Shown here in pieces: positions 33,414 to 41,669 of a DNA stretch of 64,000 nt. Source of the DNA: JBKQHQ01 sp052148715 (lineage in GTDB: Bacteria; Pseudomonadota; Alphaproteobacteria; Rhizobiales; Xanthobacteraceae); assembly GCA_052148715.1 (NCBI GenBank), contig JBKQHQ010000021.1, positions 1 to 64,000 on the forward strand, given 5' to 3'. Position 1 is the first letter of the stretch. Each line of letters begins with the position of its first letter. The position numbers and the translations under genes were made by a program. A model generated the notes under the pieces. The model had not been told where the DNA came from. It saw only the letters and a program-made list of their open reading frames with translations, and ran no database searches.

Positions 33414-33457
33414 ACAGTTGGTAGACGGATCGACGTCGTGCGCAGTTCGCCGCCAGC

Positions 33458-34156
33458 CTACCGGACGACCGCCGCCGTCTGTCCAAACAGAATCCGCCGC
33501 GCCTCCTCGGTCTGAATGCCCTGCTGGGTATTGATCGATTTGGCCTTCTCGTAGGCGCGCACGGTTGCCGGGCGTTGCTTGATCGCTTCGAACCATCGCT
33601 TCAGGTGGGGGAAATCTTCCAGCTTCTGCCCTTGGCGCTCGTAAGGAACGACCCAAGGATAGGCCGCCATGTCGGCGATCGAGTAATCGCCGGCGACAAA
33701 GGCGCGATCGGCGAGGCGCTTGTTGAGCACCCCATAGAGCCGGTTGGTCTCGTCCACATAGCGCTTGATCGCGTAGGGAATTTTCTCGACCGCGTAGTTG
33801 GCGAAATGATTGTTCTGGCCGGCCATCGGCCCGAGTCCGCCCATCTGCCAAAACAGCCATTGAATGACCTCGGTGCGGCCGCGCAGGTCGCTCGGCAGGA
33901 AACGGCCGATCTTCTCGGCCAGATAAAGGAGGATGGCGCCGGATTCGAACACCGAGATCGGCGCCCCGCCCCCTTTGGGCGCATGGTCGACGATCGCCGG
34001 GATGCGGTTGTTGGGCGCGACCGCCAAGAACTCCGGCTTGAACTGGTCGCCCTTGCCGATGTTCACCGGAATGATCTTGTATTCGAGACCCGTCTCTTCC
34101 AGAAACATCGTGATCTTGTGGCCGTTCGGCGTCGTCCAATAGTGCAGGTCGATCAT
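33458..34156 (-). CDS. Glutathione S-transferase family protein (YfcG/Ure2-like)
   Basis: A 232-residue protein. The start at 34156 gives MIDLHYWTTPNGHKITMFLE, where TPNGHK is the typical start of the Nu-class thioredoxin domain (YfcG/YghU-like). NNRIPAIVDHAP holds the cis-Pro and FESGAILLYLAEK binds glutathione. The C-terminal helical domain starts about residue 90 (WLFWQMGGLGPMAGQNNHFA) and contains FVAGDYSIADMAAYPWV. These proteins act as disulfide reductases or peroxidases. It follows a TetR gene on the same strand, which probably controls it. An earlier in-frame start at 34213 would overlap the TetR gene. Confidence 0.9.
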   Translation of the reverse strand: MIDLHYWTTPNGHKITMFLEETGLEYKIIPVNIGKGDQFKPEFLAVAPNNRIPAIVDHAPKGGGAPISVFESGAILLYLAEKIGRFLPSDLRGRTEVIQWLFWQMGGLGPMAGQNNHFANYAVEKIPYAIKRYVDETNRLYGVLNKRLADRAFVAGDYSIADMAAYPWVVPYERQGQKLEDFPHLKRWFEAIKQRPATVRAYEKAKSINTQQGIQTEEARRILFGQTAAVVR

Positions 34157-34178
34157 CGTTTGGTTCCTCTGTTGCGTG

Positions 34179-34757
34179 TCAATCGAGAAGTTCAAGGGCC
34201 GGCCGAGCGACACCTTCGAGCAACGCCCGATCGGGATTCACGCGCGCCAAAACCCTTATGCCGAGCAGGACACCGAGCAGCAACCGCGCGAGATCCTTCG
34301 CCTTGCGGTCCGGCGGCACCGTTCCTTGCGCCTGCGCGGCCTTGATCAAGCGCTGAAAGAAGGCCTCGATCTGGCCGAGACGATCGGCGATGACGGCACC
34401 GAGTTTCGCATCGTGCGGCGCGACCTCGAGCGCCGAATTGATCAGGAAGCAGCCGCGCCGTTCGCGGTCGTTCACCGAGGCGTCGATGATCTCGGCGATG
34501 AAGCTGCGCAGCGCCTGCTTCGGCGGCAAGGATTCCAGACGCTCCATGCGCGCCCGGGTCGCGTGATCGAGATAGTGCCCAAGCGCCTGCACGAACAGCG
34601 CATGCTTGTCGCCGAACGCGTTGTACAGACTGGGTCCGGAGATGCCCATCGAGGCTGCGAGATCGCGCACCGAGGTCGCCGCGTAACCGCGCTGCCAGAA
34701 ACAGTCGATCGCCGCCTGCAGAGCGGTCGCTTGGTCGAACTCGCGAGGTCTCGGCAT
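34179..34757 (-). CDS. TetR/AcrR family transcriptional regulator
   Basis: A 192-residue repressor from ATG 34757 (MPRPREFDQATALQAAIDCF). The HTH is at about 25-48 (ATSVRDLAASMGISGPSLYN), and AFGDKHALFVQALGHYLDHA is the usual continuation. The C-terminal domain is helical; INSALEVAPHDAKLGAVIAD resembles the TetR_C_16/AcrR group. The gene lies 22 bases upstream of the GST gene and reads in the same direction. Its promoter contains a TGTATC-N4-GATACA palindrome, so self-control is likely. It may respond to an electrophile handled by the GST; this is inferred. Confidence 0.9.
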   Translation of the reverse strand: MPRPREFDQATALQAAIDCFWQRGYAATSVRDLAASMGISGPSLYNAFGDKHALFVQALGHYLDHATRARMERLESLPPKQALRSFIAEIIDASVNDRERRGCFLINSALEVAPHDAKLGAVIADRLGQIEAFFQRLIKAAQAQGTVPPDRKAKDLARLLLGVLLGIRVLARVNPDRALLEGVARPALELLD

Positions 34758-34813
34758 CGCGCCATCCAAACCGCAGCCGGCACGAGGATCGTCCGACGGG
34801 ATCGGTCATTGAC

Positions 34814-34843
34814 ATTATGTATCACGCGATACAAAATTGTCCA
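34814..34843 (-). promoter_or_regulatory. Promoter and operator of the TetR-GST pair
   Basis: On the minus strand a -35 TGGACA (34843-34838) and a -10 CATAAT (34819-34814) are spaced by 18 bases. The spacer holds TGTATC-N4-GATACA (34818-34833), arms perfect. This is a typical TetR-family autoregulatory arrangement. Confidence 0.62.
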
Positions 34844-35370
34844 GTTTTCGGCGCCCAATTCGACGGTGCCGCGGACCGATGCGACCAGGGTTAGAGCGGC
34901 GGCGCGATCCAACATAGTCGCTGGAAATGGAGGAGCGCCTGCAGCTTTACTCCGGCATCAATTCCGTGTCCGCCCTGGAATGTCCGACCTGCGCTCGCGG
35001 AAGAGCAAGGGAAATACCGCGACGATCTGTAGGCCCTGCTATGATGACCCTGAGCGGGGATCAGTTCGATCCCGCCTTGATTGGAAGATGCAGGAGATGC
35101 CCCGCCGTTCAAGAGTTTACCGCCAGATCCATGGCCGAAGGTCCGAGGCACTGCGCGGGCCGCGTAACCTTTTGCGATTTCGCGGCGAAAACATTGCTAG
35201 CGCTTACGAAGAAAATGGATACGCGGGTCAAGCCGGCGCATGACTAATTCGGTAAGCGTTGCGGTGCACGGGAGAGGATTCTTGATGGCGTACCGATACC
35301 GTTGCCGCCGTGTCGGCACCGCGACGATTGTTCATCAACACGATTCCGCGTGCTATGATGGATTAGACCG
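34844..35370. other. Intergenic stretch, mostly featureless
   Basis: I find no supported gene. A 106-codon frame at 34927-35247 with several Cys is open, but its end (MDTRVKPAHD, 35216-35244) is translated dispersed-repeat sequence common in Bradyrhizobium-like genomes, and it has no clear ribosome site. A TTCATC/TATGAT pair 17 bases apart just before 35371 may be the promoter of the PRC-barrel gene. Confidence 0.45.
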
Positions 35371-35859
35371 ATGTGCCGATTGATCACATCCGCCCTGCTG
35401 AGCGGGGTGCTGCTGACCTTGAACGCAAGCGCGAACGCGGATCCGAACAAAAATCTCGGCGCCGTGATCGTTGCCCAGAGCGAATCGACGCCCTCGCCCG
35501 ACAAACCCGAGCCCTCGCCCGAGGAGGTCATGCGCCGGCGTTTTCCGCAGCCGGTGCGGGTCGGCGATCTAATCGGATTGCCGCTGCTCGACTACGACGA
35601 CCGGACGATCGGCCGGGTGCGGCAAGTGGTCCGCACGCCGGCGGGAAAGATTCAGCTGATCGTCGGTGTCGGCGGCTGGTTCGGCTTCGGCACGCGGCCG
35701 GTCGCCGTACCGATCGAGGTTGTCGCCATCCTTGCGCGCCAGATCGATGCACTCGACCAGGACCGGGACGAGATCGAAACGGCGCCGACATGGGACAGCT
35801 CCCAAGGGCGCCCCATCGATCCCAAGGAGATGATCCGCATCGCCCTGGCACGCCGGTGA
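35371..35859 (+). CDS. Secreted PRC-barrel domain protein
   Basis: A 162-residue protein with a signal peptide (MCRLITSALLSGVLLTLNAS, cut near ANAD). A Pro/Glu-rich linker (SESTPSPDKPEPSPEEVM) precedes one PRC-barrel domain (about residues 60-135: VRVGDLIGLPLLDYDDRTIG, RVRQVVRTPAGKIQLIVGVG, then GFGTRPVAVPIEVVAILARQ). PRC-barrels mediate protein contacts, and periplasmic examples are common near redox genes. It is 26 bases upstream of a cytochrome b gene and probably shares its operon. Confidence 0.85.
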   Translation: MCRLITSALLSGVLLTLNASANADPNKNLGAVIVAQSESTPSPDKPEPSPEEVMRRRFPQPVRVGDLIGLPLLDYDDRTIGRVRQVVRTPAGKIQLIVGVGGWFGFGTRPVAVPIEVVAILARQIDALDQDRDEIETAPTWDSSQGRPIDPKEMIRIALARR

Positions 35860-35885
35860 GGCCGTGTGAGTAGGAGAGACCCCGC

Positions 35886-36578
35886 ATGACGACCGCGTCC
35901 GTCACGTCCCGTAAGCCCCATGAGTCGAAGCTGCATCCGTTGCCGCTGCGCATCATGCATTGGACCAACGCCGTCGCCATGATCCTCATGATCGGCAGCG
36001 GATGGAAGATCTACAATGACGAGGTGCTGTTCGGATGGCTGCATTTCCCCGACTGGATCGTGCTCGGCGGGGAGGCGCAAGGCGCGCTGCAGTGGCATTT
36101 CTTCGCCATGTGGATCCTGATGCTCAACGGATTGGCTTACGTCATCTACGGGTTCGCGACTGGCCGCTTCAAGCGCATGCTGTTTCCGATCCATCCGCGC
36201 GACGTGATCGCCACGGTTCGCGATGCGCTGCGTTTCAAGCTCGCCCATGACGACCTGACGGTATACAACGCGGTGCAACGTATCCTCTATGTCGGCATCA
36301 TCCTGGTCGGCATCGTTCAGGTAATTTCCGGCCTGGTCGTCTGGAAGCCCATTCAATTCTCCGAGCTCACCATACTGTTCTATAACTTCCAGGGCGCCCG
36401 GCTGGTACACTTTCTCGGCATGAGCGCAATCGTGCTTTTCCTCCTCATCCACGTCGCGCTGGCGCTCCTCGTGCCGCAGACGCTGGTCAATATGCTCACC
36501 GGCGGCCCCAAGCTGAAAGAGGCTGTGCCGCCGCTCCCGGCATCGGATGCCCCGATTCCGGGACAGGCCGCCCACTGA
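35886..36578 (+). CDS. Cytochrome b (b561/thiosulfate-reductase type), membrane partner of the molybdoenzyme
   Basis: A 230-residue membrane protein with four to five helices. Candidate haem His ligands: HPLPLRIMHWTNAVAMILMI, LQWHFFAMWILMLNGLAYVI and FLGMSAIVLFLLIHVALALL. The last helix ends at the family motif LVPQTLVNMLTGGP. It links the quinone pool to a periplasmic redox enzyme. The molybdopterin oxidoreductase gene starts 13 bases downstream, so the two probably form one membrane complex, functionally like MsrQ-MsrP but with an unrelated cytochrome b. Confidence 0.88.
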   Translation: MTTASVTSRKPHESKLHPLPLRIMHWTNAVAMILMIGSGWKIYNDEVLFGWLHFPDWIVLGGEAQGALQWHFFAMWILMLNGLAYVIYGFATGRFKRMLFPIHPRDVIATVRDALRFKLAHDDLTVYNAVQRILYVGIILVGIVQVISGLVVWKPIQFSELTILFYNFQGARLVHFLGMSAIVLFLLIHVALALLVPQTLVNMLTGGPKLKEAVPPLPASDAPIPGQAAH

Positions 36579-36591
36579 CCGGGAGAACGCA

Positions 36592-37383
36592 ATGTCCATC
36601 CGTACCCCCTCCCCCTCGATTTTCCGTCCGCAACGGCCGATCGATCAGAGCGTCATGGAGGAAAACAAGCGGCTGATCGAGGACATAAACCGGCGAAATC
36701 TTTTGCGCGGTACGCTCAGTCTCGGCGCGCTGTCGCTGCTGACCGGATGCACCATCACCGACCATACCCCGGTGCAGAGCGTGCTCAAGGCGGTGTCGTC
36801 CTTCAACGATCGCGTGCAGGAGTTCCTGTTCAGACCCAACCACCTGGCGCCGACCTTCTCGGAGGCGCAGGTCGTCAAGCCGCCGCGCTACAACGCCTAT
36901 TATGAGGTCGAGGATGTCAAGCCGGTCGACGGCGGCAGCTGGAAGCTCGAGCTCTCGGGTCTCGTCCAGGATAAACGTCCGTGGACCGCGCAGCAGATTT
37001 ATGCGTTACCCGAGCAGGAGATCATTATCCGGCACATCTGCGTCGAGGGTTGGGACTATATCGGCCAATGGTCGGGCGTGAACTTGCGCGTTTTCCTGGA
37101 GCGCATCGGCGCCGACCTTTCCGCCAAATACGTCATGTTCCGCTGTGCCGACGACTATTCCGGCAGCATCGACATGGCGACTGCGCTGCATCCGCAGACG
37201 ATCCTCGCCACCAAATATGCGCGCCAGCCGATCACCGACCCGTTCGGCTTCCCGCTGCGCTTGCGTACCGCCACGAAGCTCGGCTTCAAGAACCCGAAGT
37301 GGATCACGTCGATGGAGGTCACCAACACTTATCCGGGGGGATACTGGGAGGATCGCGGCTTCAATTGGTTTGCGGGGATTTAG
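36592..37383 (+). CDS. Molybdopterin-dependent oxidoreductase (MsrP/YedY-like), Tat lipoprotein
   Basis: A 263-residue sulfite-oxidase-fold protein. The ATG at 36592 has GGGAGA upstream. Residues 34-53 form a Tat-type signal (NRRNLLRGTLSLGALSLL) that ends in a lipobox (LLTGC, Cys53), so it would be exported folded and anchored by lipid. The Moco-binding Cys is Cys150 in IRHICVEGW. GFPLRLRTATKLGFKNPKWI and GGYWEDRGFNWFAGI are the conserved C-terminal segments. MsrP relatives reduce methionine sulfoxide in periplasmic proteins. The electron donor here is probably the b-type cytochrome of 35886-36578. Actual substrate untested. Confidence 0.88.
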   Translation: MSIRTPSPSIFRPQRPIDQSVMEENKRLIEDINRRNLLRGTLSLGALSLLTGCTITDHTPVQSVLKAVSSFNDRVQEFLFRPNHLAPTFSEAQVVKPPRYNAYYEVEDVKPVDGGSWKLELSGLVQDKRPWTAQQIYALPEQEIIIRHICVEGWDYIGQWSGVNLRVFLERIGADLSAKYVMFRCADDYSGSIDMATALHPQTILATKYARQPITDPFGFPLRLRTATKLGFKNPKWITSMEVTNTYPGGYWEDRGFNWFAGI

Positions 37384-37406
37384 TGTTGTGGTTTTGACAT
37401 TTGATC

Positions 37407-37507
37407 GTCATTCCGGGGCGCCGCAAAGCGGCGAGCCCGGAATCCATAACCACGGTCAGTGACTATGGATTCCGGGTTCCCTCGCTGCGCTCGGGCCCCG
37501 GAATGAC
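37407..37507. repeat. Palindromic repeat (GTCATTCCGGGGC type)
   Basis: The outer arms GTCATTCCGGGGC (37407) and GCCCCGGAATGAC (ending 37507) enclose the inner arms CCCGGAATCCATA (about 37436) and TATGGATTCCGGG (about 37464), plus two small hairpins. It is typical of dispersed repeats in Bradyrhizobium-like genomes. The right half supplies the last codons and stop of the membrane protein gene 37463-39586. Confidence 0.8.
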
Positions 37508-39586
37508 ATCCGAGTTGCGGACGGCTTCAGCGCGGTAGATCCGCCACTCATCGGAGGCCTCGACCGGGCGATAATAGGGGCTCGTCGCGAACGGGTCGCG
37601 CTCCCAAGCCTCATCTTCGGACGTGATCACGACGACGCGGCAATCATATCGGGTCGCGAGTTGCGCGACATCGTCAGGCGATCCCTCGCCCGCAAAAACC
37701 CGCACGAACTGCGCGTTGATCTCGGCGCGGCGGGCCGGTGTCAGGGTCGTGAAGATAAGCGCGAACTCCTCGCCTGCGTAGCACGAGCGGCGGTTGGCGA
37801 GGAGCGCCCACGACATGTTGATCGGCCACGGCGCCAGATCCTCCAGATACAATGGATTGTTGCCGATGCGCTCGTCAGGCGCCGCATGGCGGCGCACGGC
37901 CTCCCACAGGCGCGGAGCGGCGGCAAAGTCTGTACCCGACTCCGTCTCGCAGCAGGTCACGTATTCGCGAATGAGCCGAACGCCGTCGGGCAGGCCGAGC
38001 GCAAGCGCCGCAAAGCCGGCTACCGCGGCAACTATCGCTCGCGCGGCAAGGAAGCGCGTCAAGCCGGCGGCGGCAAACACCGTGAGCACCATGACGGCGG
38101 GAAGCACCGCCCGCCAGGCAAGATCGTTGTTCTTGGCAACTGTGCTGGCCAGCAGCCACGCAATCGTGAGGCCGGCGAGCGCGAGCAGGCCGAGTGCCAC
38201 GGCGGCCGCTTTCCGGCCGGATGGCAAATCCAGTGATCCGATGCAGCGGATCAACATCGCGGATCCGGTCAAATAGACCGCCGGAAATTCGACCGGCAGC
38301 AGCACCAGCCAGTAGGCCGGGAGGTCGAAGGCGCGCGGCGCGCTGTCGGGCGACCAGAACGCCAAAACCTCATAGGGCGAAAACCCGACCGGCGAGCCCT
38401 GACCGCGCGCCATAGCGGCTACGTATTGATCGCGCAGGAAAGGACTGGCGAGGCCGACGGCGAGCACGCCGGCGAGCCCCGCCGAAAGCAGGAACGGCAA
38501 ACGCTGTGCCGGCTCGGCACGGATCAGCAACACTAAGCCCACCGCCAACGCGGCGATGGCGAAGGTCACGCCGCCCACCCAGGTCGAGCTCTCGAACCCG
38601 GCCGCGACGTCAAACACGAGCGCTGCAACGAGCAGCAGGGTTCGCCGCTCGACCAACCGGCAGAGAAGAAGGACCGCCAGCACCACGCAGGAGGCGGACA
38701 TCAGATGCTGCGGGACCCAGGCGGCCTGAAACAACCAGCCCGCAAAGCCGGTCGCTGCCCAGATCAGATGCCCCATGGTCTCCGGCCCAAGAATCGCGGC
38801 CAAGGCCGGGCGCAGCGAACCCGAAAGGCACAGCAAGAGGACCCAAAGGGCCACCGACGCACGGCCGCTCAGCCAAGTCGCCAAGCCGATCATCAGCATG
38901 ACCGAGGCGAAGGCCGAAAACCACGTCAATGCGACGTCGGCCTCCCAGCCGCTCATCCCCGGCAACAGCGCAAGCTCCGCCGCACTGAAATGCCAAAGGT
39001 AATAATAAACGAGCCGCGATGGCTCACCCCCGCCAAAGAACGGATTGCCGGGGGGCAGCCCGAGGCGCGCAATCTCGTCGATGATCGCGACCTTGGCATG
39101 GTCGAAAATGGGCGGCGCCAGCGCGACCCCGTCGCCGACGAATTTCGGCAGGATCGCCAGAGCCGGCGCCAACGCAAAGAGCGCGGCCCCCGCCCAGGCC
39201 CAAACCGGAACGCTCACATTTTCTTTGGCCTTCTCGTCGTTCGCCGGCCCATGCGTCAACAGCGTGACGAGGCTCACCGCAAGGCATATGCCGGCGCATC
39301 CGAGCACAGGGGTCGGCGTACAGCCCAGCAGCGAGAACAGCGGCAGCGCGGCGGCGCTGTGCACCGCCCAGCCAAGCGCGGGCGCCATTGCGGCGGCCAG
39401 CGCCGGCGCGGCCACCAGCCGCCGCGCAACGGCCAAACCGAGGCATGTCCAAAACAAGCCTCCGGCTACGGCGCAGAGTAAGGCGTGGAACGTCGATGCC
39501 ATGAAAAATACAGGGAAATCCGCCGGATTGCGGCGTAACCAATGCGCGCGTCGACGCGAACTCGTCTTAAGGCCGAGCCGCGACAT
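37463..39586 (-). CDS. Large multi-span membrane protein (GT-C glycosyltransferase/DUF2298-like)
   Basis: A 707-residue protein with about 13-15 membrane segments, then a soluble C-terminal domain of about 140 residues. An early loop reads FDHAKVAIIDEIARLGLPPG, then EPSRLVYYYLWHFSAAELAL, resembling the acidic catalytic loop of GT-C enzymes and DUF2298 proteins. The C-terminal part (LANRRSCYAGEEFALIFTTL, YDCRVVVITSEDEAWERDPF) looks like the lumenal domain of mannosyl-type transferases. The final VIPGPERSEGTRNP is encoded by a dispersed palindrome, so the original stop was probably lost. ATG 39502 (MASTFHALL) is a likely alternative start. It is next to other glycosyltransferase genes on the opposite strand. 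Confidence 0.78.
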   Translation of the reverse strand: MSRLGLKTSSRRRAHWLRRNPADFPVFFMASTFHALLCAVAGGLFWTCLGLAVARRLVAAPALAAAMAPALGWAVHSAAALPLFSLLGCTPTPVLGCAGICLAVSLVTLLTHGPANDEKAKENVSVPVWAWAGAALFALAPALAILPKFVGDGVALAPPIFDHAKVAIIDEIARLGLPPGNPFFGGGEPSRLVYYYLWHFSAAELALLPGMSGWEADVALTWFSAFASVMLMIGLATWLSGRASVALWVLLLCLSGSLRPALAAILGPETMGHLIWAATGFAGWLFQAAWVPQHLMSASCVVLAVLLLCRLVERRTLLLVAALVFDVAAGFESSTWVGGVTFAIAALAVGLVLLIRAEPAQRLPFLLSAGLAGVLAVGLASPFLRDQYVAAMARGQGSPVGFSPYEVLAFWSPDSAPRAFDLPAYWLVLLPVEFPAVYLTGSAMLIRCIGSLDLPSGRKAAAVALGLLALAGLTIAWLLASTVAKNNDLAWRAVLPAVMVLTVFAAAGLTRFLAARAIVAAVAGFAALALGLPDGVRLIREYVTCCETESGTDFAAAPRLWEAVRRHAAPDERIGNNPLYLEDLAPWPINMSWALLANRRSCYAGEEFALIFTTLTPARRAEINAQFVRVFAGEGSPDDVAQLATRYDCRVVVITSEDEAWERDPFATSPYYRPVEASDEWRIYRAEAVRNSDVIPGPERSEGTRNP

Positions 39587-39740
39587 TGTCGACGGGCTTC
39601 GCGCCGCGCGACCAGGCGTCGGGCTCCGGCGGTAACAGGGGACGCAACTTCCCGTGAACCAAAGGCAGCGAAGCTAGTTATTTACCCAGTTTTGCGGTCT
39701 ATCGAGGTAATTATGCCCGCGTGGCGCAGGGACTTGGAAA

Positions 39741-40523
39741 ATGCCTCTACGCTCGGCTTCTGATAGTTCCTGCGCTATCGCCGTCATGGCCAAGGCATCG
39801 GTGCCCGGGCGCACGAAAACCCGCCTCGTGCCGCCGCTTTCGGCCCAGGAGGCGGCCGCTTTCAATACGGCGTTCTTGAAGGACGTCGCCGCAAACCTAG
39901 CCGCTGCCGCGCGCCGCGCGGACATCCGGGGCTACATGGCCTACGGTCCACCGGGGTCGGAGCGGTTCTTCGCCGAGACGCTGCCCCCCGGCATCGGGCT
40001 GATCGAGGCATGGTTTGCAAATTTTGGTGACTGTCTGTTTCACGCCATCGATAGACTTCTAACCGATGAGCACAGCTCGGCGGTGGTGCTGAACTCCGAC
40101 AGCCCGACGCTGCCGACCTCACTGCTGACCGAGACCGCCGAGGTGCTTGCTCGGCCGGGCGACCGGGCCGTGCTCGGGCCTTCCAACGACGGCGGCTATT
40201 ACCTGCTCGGGATCAAGCGCCGGCACCGTCGCCTGTTCGAGGGTATCGACTGGAGCACGGACCGGGTCGGCCAGCAGACGCGCGAGCGCGCGCGGGAGAT
40301 CGGGCTTGTCTTGCACGAATTGCCCCAATGGTACGACGTGGATGATGTATCGGCGCTGCGACAGTTGCATGCCGAGTTGTTCGAGGGCCAATCGTTCGAC
40401 GGCACGCTCACGCCGCATCCGGCGCCGCATTCGGCCGCGCTGATCGGCCGGCTGATCGCCAACACCGATCTCGGCACACGGCTGAAGCTCGCGACAAATG
40501 CCGCCGCCGAGGCGTTGATGTAA
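39741..40523 (+). CDS. TIGR04282 family glycosyltransferase (arsenosugar biosynthesis-like)
   Basis: A 260-residue GT-A-like protein. VMAKASVPGRTKTRLVPPLS near the N-terminus is the signature of TIGR04282/DUF2064, followed by VVLNSDSPTLPTSLL as the DxD-like nucleotide site and GPSNDGGYYLLGIKR. Members occur in arsenosugar gene clusters and more widely in unknown glycolipid pathways. No arsenic methyltransferase or ars gene is seen here, so arsenosugar synthesis is not supported. It leads into the radical SAM and GT2 genes. Confidence 0.88.
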   Translation: MPLRSASDSSCAIAVMAKASVPGRTKTRLVPPLSAQEAAAFNTAFLKDVAANLAAAARRADIRGYMAYGPPGSERFFAETLPPGIGLIEAWFANFGDCLFHAIDRLLTDEHSSAVVLNSDSPTLPTSLLTETAEVLARPGDRAVLGPSNDGGYYLLGIKRRHRRLFEGIDWSTDRVGQQTRERAREIGLVLHELPQWYDVDDVSALRQLHAELFEGQSFDGTLTPHPAPHSAALIGRLIANTDLGTRLKLATNAAAEALM

Positions 40524-40589
40524 CATGTGACCGCCGCTACCGCGCGGGCGGGGGTGAATCGCCGTTTTTCGCTTCAATCAGGAACCGCC

Positions 40590-41663
40590 ATGGACGCCTT
40601 GCCGCCAGCGACGACCCCATCGATCGATCCGCACCGCTATTTCGAAAGCGTAGACGCCAAACGCGGCGAGCAGGCCGAGCGGCCTCCGGTATGTCTCTAT
40701 CTGGAGACGACCAATCGCTGCAACCTGCTGTGCACAACCTGCCCCCGCACCTATGAGGAGCTCGAGCCGCCGGCGGATATGAGCTGGGCGCTGTTCACCT
40801 CGATCGTCGATCAGGTCCCCGATCTCGCCCGAACGGTGCTGCACGGCGTCGGGGAGCCGATGTTGGTAAAGAACCTGCCCCGGATGGTGCGCTACCTGAA
40901 GGATCGCGGCGTCTATGTGCTGTTCAACACCAATGGCACGGTACTCAACGAGCGCAACGGCCGCGCCCTGATCGATGCCGGGCTCGACGAGTTGCGCGTG
41001 TCGCTCGACGCCGCCAACGCAAAAACCTACCGCGAGGTCCGCGGCAAGAATTATTTCGACCGTATTCTGAAAAATGTGCGCGCGTTCCGCAACCTTCAGG
41101 AGCGCGAAGGCCACGCGAAGCCGCGGGTGTCGGCCTGGCTGACGGGACTGCGCGAGACCGTCGAGCAACTGCCGGCCTTTGTTCGCGTCGCCGCCGAGGC
41201 CGGCGTCAAAGAGGTCTATCTGCAGCGACTCGTCTTCTTCGATGAGGAGGCGATCGGCATGGCAACCCCGGATCAGGCACTGTTCGAGCAAATGACCCGC
41301 GACGAGGCCCACTATCTGAAAGAGGCGGAGGACCTGGCGCTGTCGCTCGGACTGACGTTCAGCGCGTCGGGGGCAGCCTCCGAGCCGGGCCTCAGCCTGC
41401 GCAAACATGCACAGGACCAGCCCTGGTCGCTGTGCCGGCGGCCCTGGACGCTCATGTATTTCACCGCCAACGGCCGCGCGCTCCCCTGCTGCATCGCCCC
41501 GTTCTCGCAACGCGGCTACGAGCACTACACGCTCGGCGATGCCACGCAGCAGTCGCTGCGCGAGATCTGGAACGGACCGGCCTATCGCGAGTTTCGGGCG
41601 GCGCTGCTCTCGACCGCACCGCCGAAGGCCTGCGCCAGTTGCGGTCTGCGCTGGAGCCTCTGA
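40590..41663 (+). CDS. Radical SAM protein with SPASM domain
   Basis: A 357-residue enzyme. The ATG at 40590 gives MDALPPATTPSIDPHRYFES; an earlier ATG-type start at 40527 adds 21 residues. CxxxCxxC is Cys44-Cys48-Cys51 (TTNRCNLLCTTCPRTYEE), binding the 4Fe-4S cluster that cleaves S-adenosylmethionine. Downstream motifs are GVGEPMLVKNLPRMVRYLKD and DELRVSLDAANAKTYREVRG. The C-terminal SPASM region has auxiliary-cluster Cys in SLCRRPWTLMYF, LPCCIAPF and KACASCG. Substrate unknown. Its place between TIGR04282 and GT2 glycosyltransferases suggests a modified sugar or polyprenol product. Confidence 0.88.
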   Translation: MDALPPATTPSIDPHRYFESVDAKRGEQAERPPVCLYLETTNRCNLLCTTCPRTYEELEPPADMSWALFTSIVDQVPDLARTVLHGVGEPMLVKNLPRMVRYLKDRGVYVLFNTNGTVLNERNGRALIDAGLDELRVSLDAANAKTYREVRGKNYFDRILKNVRAFRNLQEREGHAKPRVSAWLTGLRETVEQLPAFVRVAAEAGVKEVYLQRLVFFDEEAIGMATPDQALFEQMTRDEAHYLKEAEDLALSLGLTFSASGAASEPGLSLRKHAQDQPWSLCRRPWTLMYFTANGRALPCCIAPFSQRGYEHYTLGDATQQSLREIWNGPAYREFRAALLSTAPPKACASCGLRWSL

Positions 41664-41669
41664 GCAGGC

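Noticed and set aside
34927..35247. 106-codon frame with two Cys pairs
   Set aside because: Its end is translated dispersed-repeat sequence (MDTRVKPAHD), there is no good ribosome site, and two other frames are equally open.
39741..40523. Arsenosugar biosynthesis
   Set aside because: The TIGR04282 family name suggests it, but no arsenite methyltransferase or ars gene lies in the window.
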